A DNA stretch of 64,000 nucleotides from Agromyces ramosus (GCF_030817175.1 NZ_JAUSYY010000001.1:2480001-2544000), one strand, 5' to 3'. Numbered from the stretch's first letter, positions 52,138-61,281 are shown. The notes: a model not told the origin generated them from the sequence alone. Program-made: numbers and translations.

Positions 52138-53505
52138 ATGAAGTACGCAGAGACGATCGTCGACCTCGTCGGCGACACCCCGCTCGTGAAGCTCCAGCGC
52201 GTCACCGAGGGGGTGACCGATGCCACGGTGCTCGTGAAGCTCGAATACTTCAACCCGGGCGGCTCCTCGAAAGACCGCATCGCCGAGCGCATCATCGACG
52301 CCGCCGAGCGCGAGGGCAAGCTCAAGCCGGGCGGCACCATCGTCGAGCCCACGTCGGGCAACACCGGGGTCGGGCTGGCGCTCATCGCGCAGCAGCGCGG
52401 CTACCGCTGCGTGTTCGTGTGCCCCGACAAGGTCGGCGAAGACAAGCGCAACGTGCTCACCGCCTACGGCGCCGAGGTCGTCGTGACCCCCACGGCGGTC
52501 GCGCCCGACAGCCCCGAGTCGTACTACGGCGTCTCCGACCGGCTCGCCCGCGAGATCCCGGGCGCGTTCAAGCCCGACCAGTACTCCAACCCCAACGGGC
52601 CCCGCTCGCACTACCAGACCACCGGCCCCGAGATCTGGCGCGACACCGACGGCAAGATCACGCACTTCGTCGCCGGCGTCGGCACGGGCGGCACGATCAC
52701 CGGCACCGGGCGCTACCTGCGTGAGGTGTCCGACGACCGGGTGCGCATCATCGGCGCCGACCCCGAGGGATCCGTGTACTCCGGCGGCACCGGCCGCCCC
52801 TACCTCGTCGAGGGCGTCGGCGAAGACTTCTGGCCGACGGCGTACGACCCCGCGGTGCCGCACGAGATCATCGCCGTCAGCGACGCCGAGTCGTTCGACA
52901 TGACGCGCCGCCTCGCACGCGAGGAGGGCATCCTCGTCGGCGGGTCGAGCGGCATGGCCGTGGTCGCGGCGCTCAAGGCCGCGGCATCCGCCGGCCCCGA
53001 CGACGTGTTCGTCGTGCTCCTGCCCGACGGCGGCCGCGGCTACCTCGGCAAGATCTTCAACGACAAGTGGATGCGCGCCTACGGGTTCTCGAACGCGCCC
53101 GCCGGTCACACGATCGCCGAGCTCCTCGCCGCGAAGGCCGACCGCATCGAGCCTCTCGTGTACGTGCACCCGAACGACACGGTGCGCGAGGCGATCGACC
53201 GCATGACCGAGACGGGCGTCTCGCAGCTGCTCGTGCTCTCGGCCGAGCCGCCCGTCGTGCTCGGCGAGGTCACGGGCGCCCTGCACGAGGCCGAGCTCCT
53301 CGACCTCGTCTTCTCCGGGCAGGCGAAGCTCACCGACAAGGTGACGAGCGTCGTGGGCGAGCCGCTGCCGCTCATCGGGGTCAATGAGCCCGTGGCATCC
53401 GCCCGCTCCGCGTTCTCGACGGCGCCCGCGATGCTCGTGACCGACGGCGGCAAGGCGCTCGGGGTCATCACCCGCACCGACCTGCTCTCCTACCTCTCGG
53501 CCTGA
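52138..53505 (+). CDS. cbs: Cystathionine beta-synthase
   Basis: 455 aa. PLP lysine K45 in EYFNPGGSSKDRIAERI; substrate loops PTSGNTGVGLALIAQQRGY and GVGTGGTITGTGRYL (phosphate-binding Gly loop); SSGMAVVAAL. The C-terminal ~115 residues form a Bateman module (two CBS domains: VHPNDTVREAIDRMTETGVSQLLVL and AMLVTDGGKALGVITRTDLLSYL). It condenses serine and homocysteine to cystathionine. The next gene, cystathionine gamma-synthase/lyase, follows after 34 bp. No haem-binding N-terminus. The 253-bp upstream gap shows no clear riboswitch. Confidence 0.94.
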   Translation: MKYAETIVDLVGDTPLVKLQRVTEGVTDATVLVKLEYFNPGGSSKDRIAERIIDAAEREGKLKPGGTIVEPTSGNTGVGLALIAQQRGYRCVFVCPDKVGEDKRNVLTAYGAEVVVTPTAVAPDSPESYYGVSDRLAREIPGAFKPDQYSNPNGPRSHYQTTGPEIWRDTDGKITHFVAGVGTGGTITGTGRYLREVSDDRVRIIGADPEGSVYSGGTGRPYLVEGVGEDFWPTAYDPAVPHEIIAVSDAESFDMTRRLAREEGILVGGSSGMAVVAALKAAASAGPDDVFVVLLPDGGRGYLGKIFNDKWMRAYGFSNAPAGHTIAELLAAKADRIEPLVYVHPNDTVREAIDRMTETGVSQLLVLSAEPPVVLGEVTGALHEAELLDLVFSGQAKLTDKVTSVVGEPLPLIGVNEPVASARSAFSTAPAMLVTDGGKALGVITRTDLLSYLSA

Positions 53506-53539
53506 CCGGCCGAACGGACCACCCGGAAGGCACCGCACC

Positions 53540-54706
53540 ATGCTGCACGACGACGCACGCTTCGACACCCGCGCCATCCACGCCGGCCAGGGGTTCGACC
53601 CCACCACCGGCGCGGTGATCCCGCCCGTGTACCTCACCTCCACGTACGTGCAAGACGGCATCGGCGGCCTTCGCGGCGGCTACGAGTACTCGCGCGGCGG
53701 CAACCCCACGCGAACGGCGCTCGAGACGCAGCTCGCGGCGCTCGAGGGCGGCATCCGCGGCCTCTCGTTCGCGTCGGGCCTCGCCGCTGAAGACGCGCTG
53801 CTGCGCACCGTGCTCGCGCCCGGCGACCACGTCGTCATCGGCAACGACGTGTACGGCGGCACGCACCGGCTCGTCCGCAAGATCTTCGGTGCCTGGGGCA
53901 TCCGGCACACGACCGTCGACACGAGCGATCTCGATGCCGTGCGCGAAGCGATCGAGCTCGGCACCACGAAGGTGCTCTGGGTCGAGACGCCGTCGAACCC
54001 GCTCATGAAGATCTCGGATGTCGCGGCGCTCGCCGAGCTCGGCGATGAGGCCGGCGTGCTCGTCGTCGTCGACAACACCTTCGCGTCGCCCGCGCTGCAG
54101 CAGCCGATCGCGCTCGGCGGGCACGTGGTCGTGCACTCGACCACGAAGTACCTCGGCGGTCACTCCGACATCGTCGGCGGCGGGCTGGTGTTCGCCGCAG
54201 GGCAGGAAGAACTCGCCGAGCGCGTGACCTTCACGCAGTTCGCCGCCGGCGCGGTCTCGAGTCCGTTCGACGCCTTCCTCACCTCGCGCGGCATCAAGAC
54301 CCTCGGAATCCGCATGCAGCGGCACAGCCAGAACGCCCTCGCCATCGCTCGGCGACTCGAGGAGCACGCCGGCATCGAGCACGTCTACTACCCCGGACTC
54401 GAGTCGCACCCGGGGCACGGACTCGCGGCCCGTCAGATGTCGGGCGGTTTCGGCGGCATGATCTCGATCTCGCTCGCCGGGGGACCCGGGGCGGCGCGGC
54501 GCTTCGCGGAGTCGACGTCGCTGTTCCAGCTCGCCGAGTCGCTCGGCGGCGTCGAATCGCTCGTGAACTACCCCTCCGAGATGACGCACGCATCGGTGAA
54601 GGGCACCGAGGCCGAGGTGCCCGAGTCCGTCGTGCGCCTCTCGGTCGGCATCGAGGACGTCGACGACCTGCTCGACGACATCGACGGGGCGCTCGCGCAG
54701 CTATAG
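53540..54706 (+). CDS. metB: Cystathionine gamma-synthase / gamma-lyase
   Basis: 388 aa, full-length Cys/Met-metabolism PLP enzyme. PLP lysine K203 in VVHSTTKYLGGHSDIVGG; YEYSRGGNPTRTALETQLAALEGG and SFASGLAAEDALL are the tyrosine and phosphate-binding blocks; late LGGVESLVNYPSEMTHAS. The operon with cbs suggests transsulfuration: gamma-synthase (metB) and gamma-lyase (cth) are not separable by sequence alone. AAGGCA is a weak ribosome site before ATG 53540. Confidence 0.92.
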   Translation: MLHDDARFDTRAIHAGQGFDPTTGAVIPPVYLTSTYVQDGIGGLRGGYEYSRGGNPTRTALETQLAALEGGIRGLSFASGLAAEDALLRTVLAPGDHVVIGNDVYGGTHRLVRKIFGAWGIRHTTVDTSDLDAVREAIELGTTKVLWVETPSNPLMKISDVAALAELGDEAGVLVVVDNTFASPALQQPIALGGHVVVHSTTKYLGGHSDIVGGGLVFAAGQEELAERVTFTQFAAGAVSSPFDAFLTSRGIKTLGIRMQRHSQNALAIARRLEEHAGIEHVYYPGLESHPGHGLAARQMSGGFGGMISISLAGGPGAARRFAESTSLFQLAESLGGVESLVNYPSEMTHASVKGTEAEVPESVVRLSVGIEDVDDLLDDIDGALAQL

Positions 54707-54802
54707 GGGCATCCGATCGCTCCCGGTCGCTCCAGGGCCCCTGAGTGGGAGAATGGAGGCAGCGGCGTGCGGCACGTCACCGGCGCCGAGGAGATGATCT
54801 CC

Positions 54803-55594
54803 ATGGTCTGGTTCTGGGTCACCCTCATCATCGTGGGCGTGCTCGTGATCGTGCTGTTCTTCATGTCGGTGCGCATCGTGAAGCAGTACGAACGCGGTGT
54901 CGTGCTGCGGTTCGGCCGCCTGCACAACGTGCGCGAGCCGGGCATCCGGTTCATCATCCCGATCGTCGACGTGATGACGAAGGTGTCGCTGCGCATCGTC
55001 ACGCTGCCGATCCAGTCGCAGGGCATCATCACGCAGGACAACGTGAGCGTCGGCGTCTCGGCGGTCGCCTATTTCCGCATCGTCGACCCCGTGAAGTCGG
55101 TGATCGCGATCGAGAACGTGCACTCGGCGATCGACCAGATCGCGCAGACGACGCTCCGCAAGGTGGTCGGCCAGCACCACCTCGACGAGACGCTCGCGGA
55201 GACCGCGAAGCTCAACGCGAACATCCGCGAGATCCTCGACGTGCTGACCGTCGACTGGGGCGCCGAGGTCACGCTCGTCGAGCTCAAGGACATCCTGCTG
55301 CCCGACTCGATGAAGCGCGCCATGGCGAAGCAGGCGGAGGCGGAGCGCGAGAAGCGCGCGAAGATCATCGCGGCAGAGGGCGAGGCACTCGCGGCGGCGC
55401 AGCTCGGCGTCGCGTCGGACACGATGATGGGGCATCCGCTCGCCCTGCAACTGCGAACGCTGCAGACGCTCGTCGAGGTCGGCGTCGACAAGAACACGCT
55501 CGTGCTGTTCCCCGCTCCGCTCCTGGCGTCGATCGGGGAGATCACGAACTTCCTCGATCGTGAGGCGGCGACGGCGCAGGTGCGCCGGGCGTGA
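54803..55594 (+). CDS. Slipin / stomatin-like SPFH protein
   Basis: 263 aa. N-terminal membrane segment (VWFWVTLIIVGVLVIVLFFM) then the SPFH domain: IVKQYERGVVLRFGRLHNVREPGIRFIIPIVD, SLRIVTLPIQSQGIITQDNVSVGVSAVAYFRIVDP and the coiled AEAEREKRAKIIAAEGEALAAAQ. This is the slipin branch of the SPFH family (membrane microdomain scaffold). No NfeD partner gene is adjacent. GAGGAG nine nt upstream favours ATG 54803 over 54767. Confidence 0.9.
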   Translation: MVWFWVTLIIVGVLVIVLFFMSVRIVKQYERGVVLRFGRLHNVREPGIRFIIPIVDVMTKVSLRIVTLPIQSQGIITQDNVSVGVSAVAYFRIVDPVKSVIAIENVHSAIDQIAQTTLRKVVGQHHLDETLAETAKLNANIREILDVLTVDWGAEVTLVELKDILLPDSMKRAMAKQAEAEREKRAKIIAAEGEALAAAQLGVASDTMMGHPLALQLRTLQTLVEVGVDKNTLVLFPAPLLASIGEITNFLDREAATAQVRRA

Positions 55595-55654
55595 CCGGCG
55601 GCGTGCGACCGGTGTGAACCGGGTGCGCTTCGGGCGTGACCGTCGACTTGACGG

Positions 55655-55689
55655 TGGCAGGATGTCGACGAACCCTGTCAATCCTGCCA
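55655..55689. promoter_or_regulatory. Inverted repeat upstream of the APC permease
   Basis: TGGCAGGAT (55655-55663) and ATCCTGCCA (55681-55689), perfect 9-bp arms, 17 bp apart. TTGACG (55648-55653) abuts the left arm, so a repressor site at a promoter is likely. Confidence 0.5.
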
Positions 55690-55725
55690 TCGCCGCATGT
55701 CGGCGGGATGCCCCAGAATGAGCGG

Positions 55726-57210
55726 GTGACTTCGAACAACACCGACGCGGCCGAGGGCCGGCAGCACCACGGGGGCAGCCTCGGCCTCGTGCAGGGCACG
55801 GCGCTCTACATCGCGAGCGTACTGGGCACCGGCATCCTCGTGCTGCCCGGTCTCGCGGCCGCTGCAGCGGGCCCTGCATCGATCGTCGCGGTGGCGGCCG
55901 TGCTCGTGCTCTCGATCCCGCTCGCCGGCACCTTCGCCGCGCTCGCTGCACGCTACCCCGACGCGGGCGGCGTGGCGAGCTTCGTGCGCCGGGCGCTCGG
56001 CGGCACCGCCGCCCGCATGACGGGCTACTGGTTCTTCTTCGGCGTGTGCGTGGGCGCGCCCGTGCTCGCGGTCCTCGGCGGCGAATACGTCGTCGCCGTG
56101 CTCGGGGTCGACCGGTCGGCCGTGCCGATCATCGGGTTCGCCGTCTTCGTGCCGCCGTTCATCGCCAACTGGTTCGGCGTGCGCGTGGCCGGGTGGGTGC
56201 AGTTCGTGCTCACGGGGCTGCTGCTCACGGTCGTGGTCGGCGTCGTCGCCATCACGTTCCCGGCGGTCGACGCCTCCAACTTCGAGCCGTTCCTGCCCAA
56301 CGGCTGGGCGGGCGTCGGCGTCGCGATCAGCCTGTTCGTGTGGGCGTTCGCCGGCTGGGAGGTCGGCACCCACATCGCCGGCGAGTTCAGGAATCCGCGG
56401 CGCACCATCCCGATCGCGACCGCGATCGCCGTGGTCGTCGTGGGCGCAGGCTACCTCGCCCTCCAGTTCGTGACGGTCGCCGTGCTCGGCGACCGCGCCG
56501 GTGAGGGCCAGGTGCCGCTGCTCGACCTCGTCGAGACCACCGCGCCCGGCGTCGGGCCGGTCATCATCGCGGCCGTCGCGGCGATCGTCACCTTCGGCGT
56601 CATGAACGCCTACCTGCCGGCCTTCGGCAAGCTCGGGGCCGCCCTCGGCCGCGACGGCGACCTGCCCCGGTTCTTCGCGAAGGGCGCCGCCGACGGCGAG
56701 GTGCCGCGTCGTGCGCTCGCGCTCACCGGCGTGCTCATCGTCATCTACTTCGGCCTCATGCTGCTCAACGACCTCGACCTCTCGGGGTTCATCCTCATCC
56801 ACACGAGCAACATGGTCGCCATCTACGCCGCGGGCATGCTCGCCGCGACGCTGCTGCTCGAGCGCTGGTCGTTCGGGTGGTGGCTCGCGGTGGTCGCGAC
56901 CATCATGACGGCCGGGCTGCTCGTGCTCGCATGGGCGAACCTCGTCGTGCCGCTCGTGCTCGCGGTCGCCGCGGTGACCGTGACGATCGTGCGCCGGGTG
57001 CGGTCGCGTCGCCGCGGGGCCGACGCGGTGGTCGCTCCCGGTTCCCCTGCGGCTCCCGAGCCGGCGCCCGCGCTTGCTCCCGTTTCGGCGACGTCACTCG
57101 ACGCCTCCGCCGACCTCGTCGGTGCGCACACGGCACCGGCGCGCGCTCCGCTCGCCGCCCGCCGCTCGACCCCGACGTCCGCCGCGACCAAGCCAGAGGA
57201 CACCGAATGA
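55726..57210 (+). CDS. APC-family amino acid permease
   Basis: 494 aa with about 12 membrane segments. TM1 signature LGLVQGTALYIASVLGTGILVLPGLAAAAAGPAS is the unwound helix of APC transporters. A Pro/Ala-rich cytosolic tail (about 430-494) is unusually long. GTG 55726 follows CAGAAT with a 6-nt gap, the pattern of a leaderless actinobacterial start; ATG 55708 is possible. The cyclase-family gene overlaps by ATGA, so substrate uptake and hydrolysis are coupled. Confidence 0.88.
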   Translation: MTSNNTDAAEGRQHHGGSLGLVQGTALYIASVLGTGILVLPGLAAAAAGPASIVAVAAVLVLSIPLAGTFAALAARYPDAGGVASFVRRALGGTAARMTGYWFFFGVCVGAPVLAVLGGEYVVAVLGVDRSAVPIIGFAVFVPPFIANWFGVRVAGWVQFVLTGLLLTVVVGVVAITFPAVDASNFEPFLPNGWAGVGVAISLFVWAFAGWEVGTHIAGEFRNPRRTIPIATAIAVVVVGAGYLALQFVTVAVLGDRAGEGQVPLLDLVETTAPGVGPVIIAAVAAIVTFGVMNAYLPAFGKLGAALGRDGDLPRFFAKGAADGEVPRRALALTGVLIVIYFGLMLLNDLDLSGFILIHTSNMVAIYAAGMLAATLLLERWSFGWWLAVVATIMTAGLLVLAWANLVVPLVLAVAAVTVTIVRRVRSRRRGADAVVAPGSPAAPEPAPALAPVSATSLDASADLVGAHTAPARAPLAARRSTPTSAATKPEDTE

Positions 57211-58145
57211 CCGAGTACCGCGCCCACTTCGACGCCCAGATCGACTTCGCCAACGGAGGCGGCCTGCGCGCCGAGGCCTTCCGGCTCGACCTGCCGTCGG
57301 CCGACCTCGGCGAGGCGCAGATCGGCGAGCTCCTCGTGCGCCACCTCGGGCTCACGCTCGTCGGCTCGGTCGCGCTCTCGAACCTCGAGATCGTCGAAGA
57401 GCCGCACCGCGGGTCGCGCGGCGTGGGCGATCCCGGCACCGGCGTGGCGGCGGCATCCGTCGGTCGGTCTGCGGAGCGCGGCGAGCTCATCGACCTCAGC
57501 CACACCATCAGCGCCGGGCTCGTGACCTACCCCGGCATCCCCGCGCCGACCATCACCCCGCACCTCACCCGAGAGGCCTCGCGCGAGCACTATGCGCCCG
57601 GCACCGAGTTCGAGATCGACGTCATCCACCTCGCGGGCAACACCGGCACATACCTCGACAGCCCGTTCCACCGCTACGCCGACGGCGGCGACCTCGCGAG
57701 CCTGCCGCTCGACACGCTCGTCGGCGTGCCGGCCGAGGTGTTCCGGTTGACGGATGCCTCGACGCGCGGCATTCCCGCCGAGGTGTTCTTCGACCGTGAG
57801 CTCGCCGGCTCCGCCGTGCTGCTGCACACCGGCTGGAGTCGCCACTTCGGTCGCCCCGAGTACGCGCACGGGTCGCCGTTCCTCACCGAGGCCGGCGCCC
57901 GGCACCTCGCCGACGCGGGGGTCGCCCTCGTCGGCATCGACGCGCTGAACATCGACGACACCGAGTCGGGCGGCGAACGCCCGGCGCACTCGATCCTGCT
58001 CGCCGCGGGCATCCACGTCGTCGAGCACCTCACGGCGCTCGAGCGCGTCCCCGTGCGCGGAGCGCGGTTCACGGCGGTGCCGCCGCGCGTCGACGGGTTC
58101 GGCACGTTCCCCGTGCGGGCGTTCGCCGAGGTGCCGGCCGGCTGA
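57207..58145 (+). CDS. Cyclase-family (kynurenine formamidase-like) hydrolase with N-terminal extension
   Basis: 312 aa. Cyclase core from about residue 96: ELIDLSHTISAGLVTYPGIPAPTITPHLTRE, metal site HLAGNTGTYLDSPFHRYADGGDLASL and LHTGWSRHFGRPEYAHGSPFLTEAGARHLADAGVALVGIDALNIDD. The first histidine of the usual GTHxDxPxH motif is Tyr (GTYLDSPFH). The first ~90 residues (YRAHFDAQIDFANGGGLRAEAFRLDLP...) are a separate small domain not usual in the family. Metal-dependent amidase of a small molecule, perhaps the APC substrate. Confidence 0.85.
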   Translation: MTEYRAHFDAQIDFANGGGLRAEAFRLDLPSADLGEAQIGELLVRHLGLTLVGSVALSNLEIVEEPHRGSRGVGDPGTGVAAASVGRSAERGELIDLSHTISAGLVTYPGIPAPTITPHLTREASREHYAPGTEFEIDVIHLAGNTGTYLDSPFHRYADGGDLASLPLDTLVGVPAEVFRLTDASTRGIPAEVFFDRELAGSAVLLHTGWSRHFGRPEYAHGSPFLTEAGARHLADAGVALVGIDALNIDDTESGGERPAHSILLAAGIHVVEHLTALERVPVRGARFTAVPPRVDGFGTFPVRAFAEVPAG

Positions 58146-58232
58146 GTGGCCGCCGCCGTGCGTCGGCTGTGCGTCTGACCGCGAGCGGCCGTTGCGGTGG
58201 CATCCGTCGCGCTCGTGCGTGAGGATGGAGCA

Positions 58233-59060
58233 ATGAGCGCACCCGCGTACTCCCTCCGCGACGGCAACTCCATCCCGGCGATCGGGCTCGGCACCTACGG
58301 CCTGAACGACCAGAAGGGCATCGAGGCCATCGTGTCGGGCATCGCCGACGGGTACCGGCTCATCGACACCGCCTACATCTACGGCAATGAAGACGTCGTC
58401 GGCGAGGCGGTTCGGCGCACCGACGTCGACCGCAGCGACCTCATCATCACCACGAAGCTGCCGGGCCGGCACCACGGGTTCGACGAGACGGTCGCGAGCT
58501 TCGAGGAGTCGCGGCGCCGCCTCGACCTCGACTGGGTCGACCTGTACCTCATCCACTGGCCGCTGCCGCGCATCGACAAGTACGTCGACAGCTGGCGGGC
58601 GATGATCTCACTTCGCGAGAAGGGCCTCGTGCGCTCGATCGGCGTCTCGAACTTCACGCCGGCGATGCTCACGCGACTCATCGACGAGACCGGCGTCGTG
58701 CCGGTCGTCAACCAGATCGAGCTGCACCCGTACTTTCCACAGCCCGAGCTACGTGCCTTCCACGACGAGCACGACATCCGCACCGAGAGCTACACCCCGC
58801 TCGGCAAGGGCACCGAACTGCTCAGCGAGCCGGCCATCACGGCGATCGCCGCCGAGCACGGCGTGACGCCGGCGCAGACGGTGCTCCGCTGGCATGTCGA
58901 GCTCGAGGCCGTGCCGATCCCGAAGTCGGCAGATTCCGCGCGTCGCCGTGAGAACCTCGACGTGTTCGGGTTCTCGCTCACGACCGAGGAGGTCGACGCG
59001 ATCTCAGCGCTCGCCCGCGGACGCATCGGTGGCGACCCCGAGTCCAGGGAGGAGCTCTGA
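58233..59060 (+). CDS. Aldo/keto reductase
   Basis: 275 aa TIM barrel. Tetrad: Asp and Tyr in YRLIDTAYIYGNED, Lys in LIITTKLPGRHHG, His in VDLYLIHWPLP. NADPH motif IPKSADSARRRENLDVFGF. It resembles 2,5-diketo-D-gluconate reductase-type AKR5 enzymes. Single gene; GGATGGAG lies before ATG 58233. Confidence 0.93.
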   Translation: MSAPAYSLRDGNSIPAIGLGTYGLNDQKGIEAIVSGIADGYRLIDTAYIYGNEDVVGEAVRRTDVDRSDLIITTKLPGRHHGFDETVASFEESRRRLDLDWVDLYLIHWPLPRIDKYVDSWRAMISLREKGLVRSIGVSNFTPAMLTRLIDETGVVPVVNQIELHPYFPQPELRAFHDEHDIRTESYTPLGKGTELLSEPAITAIAAEHGVTPAQTVLRWHVELEAVPIPKSADSARRRENLDVFGFSLTTEEVDAISALARGRIGGDPESREEL

Positions 59061-59078
59061 GCCGGGGCATCCATTCGT

Positions 59079-59109
59079 TTGACCTCAAGCCCGCTTGAGG
59101 TCATAGGCT
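59079..59109 (+). promoter_or_regulatory. SoxR-type promoter (soxbox in a 19-bp spacer)
   Basis: -35 TTGACC (59079-59084) and -10 TAGGCT (59104-59109) are separated by 19 bp. A perfect palindrome TGACCTCAAG-CCCG-CTTGAGGTCA (59080-59103) fills the spacer and matches the SoxR consensus CCTCAAG-N4-CTTGAGG. The overlong spacer is typical of MerR-family activation. Seven nt after the -10 is the GTG of the MFS gene, so the message is probably leaderless. Confidence 0.8.
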
Positions 59110-59116
59110 CGATCGA

Positions 59117-60529
59117 GTGAGCGAATCGACGACGGAACCCGGCCAGACGACCACCGAGCCTGAACGGCCGGCGGTACCGCGCGGCGGACCGCTCGCGCTG
59201 CCCTACCGCTGGCTCTCGATCGGCATGTTCTCGCTGATCTTCCTCGCGGCGTTCGAGGCGATGGCCGTCACCACCGTGATGCCGCTCGTCGCCCGTGACC
59301 TCGACGGGGTCGCCCTCTTCGCGCTCGCCTTCGCGGTTCCGCTCGCCGCGGGCATCATCGGCATGGTGCTCGCCGGCAACTGGACCGACCGATCGGGCCC
59401 GCTGCCGTCGCTGATCACGTCAGCCGTGCTCTTCGTGGTGGGCCTGCTCATCGCGGGCACCGCGGTGAACATGGAGGTGTTCATCATCGGCCGGTTCGTG
59501 CACGGCCTCAGCGGCGCCGCCGTCATCGTGCCGCTCTACGTCATCGTCGCGCGCGTCTATCCCGAGGCCATTCGTGCGCGGGTGTTCGCCGGGTTCGCCG
59601 CCGCATGGGTGATCCCGTCGATCATCGGGCCCGCCCTCGCCGGCCTCGTCGCCGAGAGCCTGAGCTGGCACTGGGTGTTCCTCGGCGTCATCGCCCTCGT
59701 CGTGCCGGCCGCCGCGATGATGGTGCCCCCCATCCTGCGGGTGCGCGACCAGGTGCGGGGCGACCCGACCGTGCCGTGGAGCCTGGGCCGGGTCGGATGG
59801 TCGGTGCTCACCGCCGCGGCCGCCCTCGCGCTCTCGCTCTCGAAGGAGCTCGACGAGCCGTGGCGCTGGGTGATCGCGGTCGTCGCGGTGGCGCTCGTCG
59901 TGGTGGCGGTGCGCCCGCTCATGCCGGCCGGCACCCTGCGCGCCGCCCGAGGGCTGCCCGCCACGGTGCTGCTCCGGCTCATCGTCGCCGGCGCGTTCTT
60001 CGGCAGTGAGATCTACCTGCCGTTCCTGTTCATCGAGCGCTACGAGTTCTCGCCGAGCCTTGCCGGGGCGGTGCTCACCGGCGCCGGCGTCTCGTGGGCC
60101 GCGGCGTCGTGGCTGCAGGGCCGCCTCGGCGACCGGGTGTCGAACACCCAGTCGGTGCAGATCGGAGCGGCGTTGCTGGCCCTCTCGCTCGTCGTCGTGC
60201 TGCTCGTCGCCGGGTTCACGCTCTCACCGGTGATCGCGTTCGTCGCCTGGACCTTCGCCGGCGGTGCGATGGGCTTCATGTACCCGCGGTTCTCGGTGGC
60301 GGTGCTGAGCCTCTCGCCGGTGTCGTCCCAGGGGTTCAACAGCGCCGCCCTGTCGATCGGCGAGTCGCTCGGAGCATCCGTGGCCCTCGCCTTGACGGCA
60401 CTCGTGGCGAGCGCGGTCGTGGGCGGCGCGTTCACCGCGGAGTTCGCGGTCAGCGTGGCCATCGCCGTCGTCGCGGTCGTGCTCGCGTCGCGCGTGCGGC
60501 CTCGCGACGAGGCATCCGCTCGCTCGTAG
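59117..60529 (+). CDS. MFS transporter under SoxR-type control
   Basis: 470 aa, about 14 membrane segments starting SIGMFSLIFLAAFEAMAVTTVMPLVARDL (EmrB-like TM1 motif). Motif A position: LAGNWTDRSGPLPSLITSAV; IIGRFVHGLSGAAVIVPLYVI follows. A drug:proton antiporter by family. Control by a soxbox suggests export of redox-cycling compounds such as phenazines or quinones, as with SoxR targets in Streptomyces. GTG 59117 lies 7 bp after the -10 with no ribosome site, so translation is leaderless. Confidence 0.9.
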   Translation: MSESTTEPGQTTTEPERPAVPRGGPLALPYRWLSIGMFSLIFLAAFEAMAVTTVMPLVARDLDGVALFALAFAVPLAAGIIGMVLAGNWTDRSGPLPSLITSAVLFVVGLLIAGTAVNMEVFIIGRFVHGLSGAAVIVPLYVIVARVYPEAIRARVFAGFAAAWVIPSIIGPALAGLVAESLSWHWVFLGVIALVVPAAAMMVPPILRVRDQVRGDPTVPWSLGRVGWSVLTAAAALALSLSKELDEPWRWVIAVVAVALVVVAVRPLMPAGTLRAARGLPATVLLRLIVAGAFFGSEIYLPFLFIERYEFSPSLAGAVLTGAGVSWAAASWLQGRLGDRVSNTQSVQIGAALLALSLVVVLLVAGFTLSPVIAFVAWTFAGGAMGFMYPRFSVAVLSLSPVSSQGFNSAALSIGESLGASVALALTALVASAVVGGAFTAEFAVSVAIAVVAVVLASRVRPRDEASARS

Positions 60530-60530
60530 C

Positions 60531-61133
60531 TCAGGCGCCGGGGCCGAGGCTGGGGCCGGAGTCGTCTGCGGGTCCGGCGGCCGGCGGTGCCGGTGCGCGT
60601 TCGCTGCGGCCGAGGAGGAACTCGAGCAGCGGCACCGCGTCGTCTTCGAGCAGGGGTCCGCGGCCGAATGCCCACCCGGCGTCGCGGGCACGCAGCGTGT
60701 GCCCCGAGATGACGGCGCGGATCGGCGTCGGCGCCTTCGCCGCGAGGTAGAGGGCCACGGCGCCGCTGGATCGCGGGGGCAGGTCGGCGACGGCGTCGAG
60801 CTCGCGCGCGAGCTCGAGGTAGGCGGCGACGGCGCGGGCGAGGACGCGCACCGAGGTCGTGCGGCCGGTTCGCGTCTCCTGGGCGAGTGCACGCATGCTC
60901 TCGGGGGAGCCGTCGAGCTGATCCGGCGCGGCGCGGAAGCGCCGGGAGCGCATCGCGCGTGCGAAGTCGGTGGCGAGGAACTCACGCGTCGCCTCGCCGA
61001 TGTCGGCCGTCTCGAGGAGCACGGCGGCGCGGCCGATGACATCGGCGGCGGCGTTGCGCCAGTCGGAGGTGACGTCCGATTCGTCGGGCTGATCGTGCCA
61101 CGAGAGCGGGAGGTCTCGCATGAAGTCGGCCAT
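60531..61133 (-). CDS. Uncharacterised helical protein
   Basis: 200 aa, not recognised. It is Ala/Arg-rich and predicted helical (AADVIGRAAVLLETADIGEATREFLATDFARAMRSRRFR; SVRVLARAVAAYLELARELDAVADL) with a Pro/Gly-rich tail. No signal peptide or membrane segment. GAGGAGG lies just upstream of ATG 61133, which is why the longer frame to 61250 is rejected. It converges on the MFS gene with 1 bp between stops. Confidence 0.7.
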   Translation of the reverse strand: MADFMRDLPLSWHDQPDESDVTSDWRNAAADVIGRAAVLLETADIGEATREFLATDFARAMRSRRFRAAPDQLDGSPESMRALAQETRTGRTTSVRVLARAVAAYLELARELDAVADLPPRSSGAVALYLAAKAPTPIRAVISGHTLRARDAGWAFGRGPLLEDDAVPLLEFLLGRSERAPAPPAAGPADDSGPSLGPGA

Positions 61134-61253
61134 CTGGCCCCTCCTCGACGTGTGGGTTCGTCCGCGAGTGCGGGTGTGCCAGCACGATACCGCGGTGAGC
61201 GTCGCCCCGCCGCGGGCGGGTGCCATTCGCGCTTCGGTGGGCTGCGGCATCCG

Positions 61254-61281
61254 ATGTGACCGTCACATGAGTGACAGTCAC
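61254..61281. promoter_or_regulatory. LacI-3 operators in the regulator's own promoter
   Basis: ATGTGACCGTCACAT (61254-61268, perfect) and GTGACAGTCAC (61271-61281, perfect) lie about 95 bp before the GTG of the regulator gene. CATAAT at 61300-61305 may be the -10. Confidence 0.65.
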
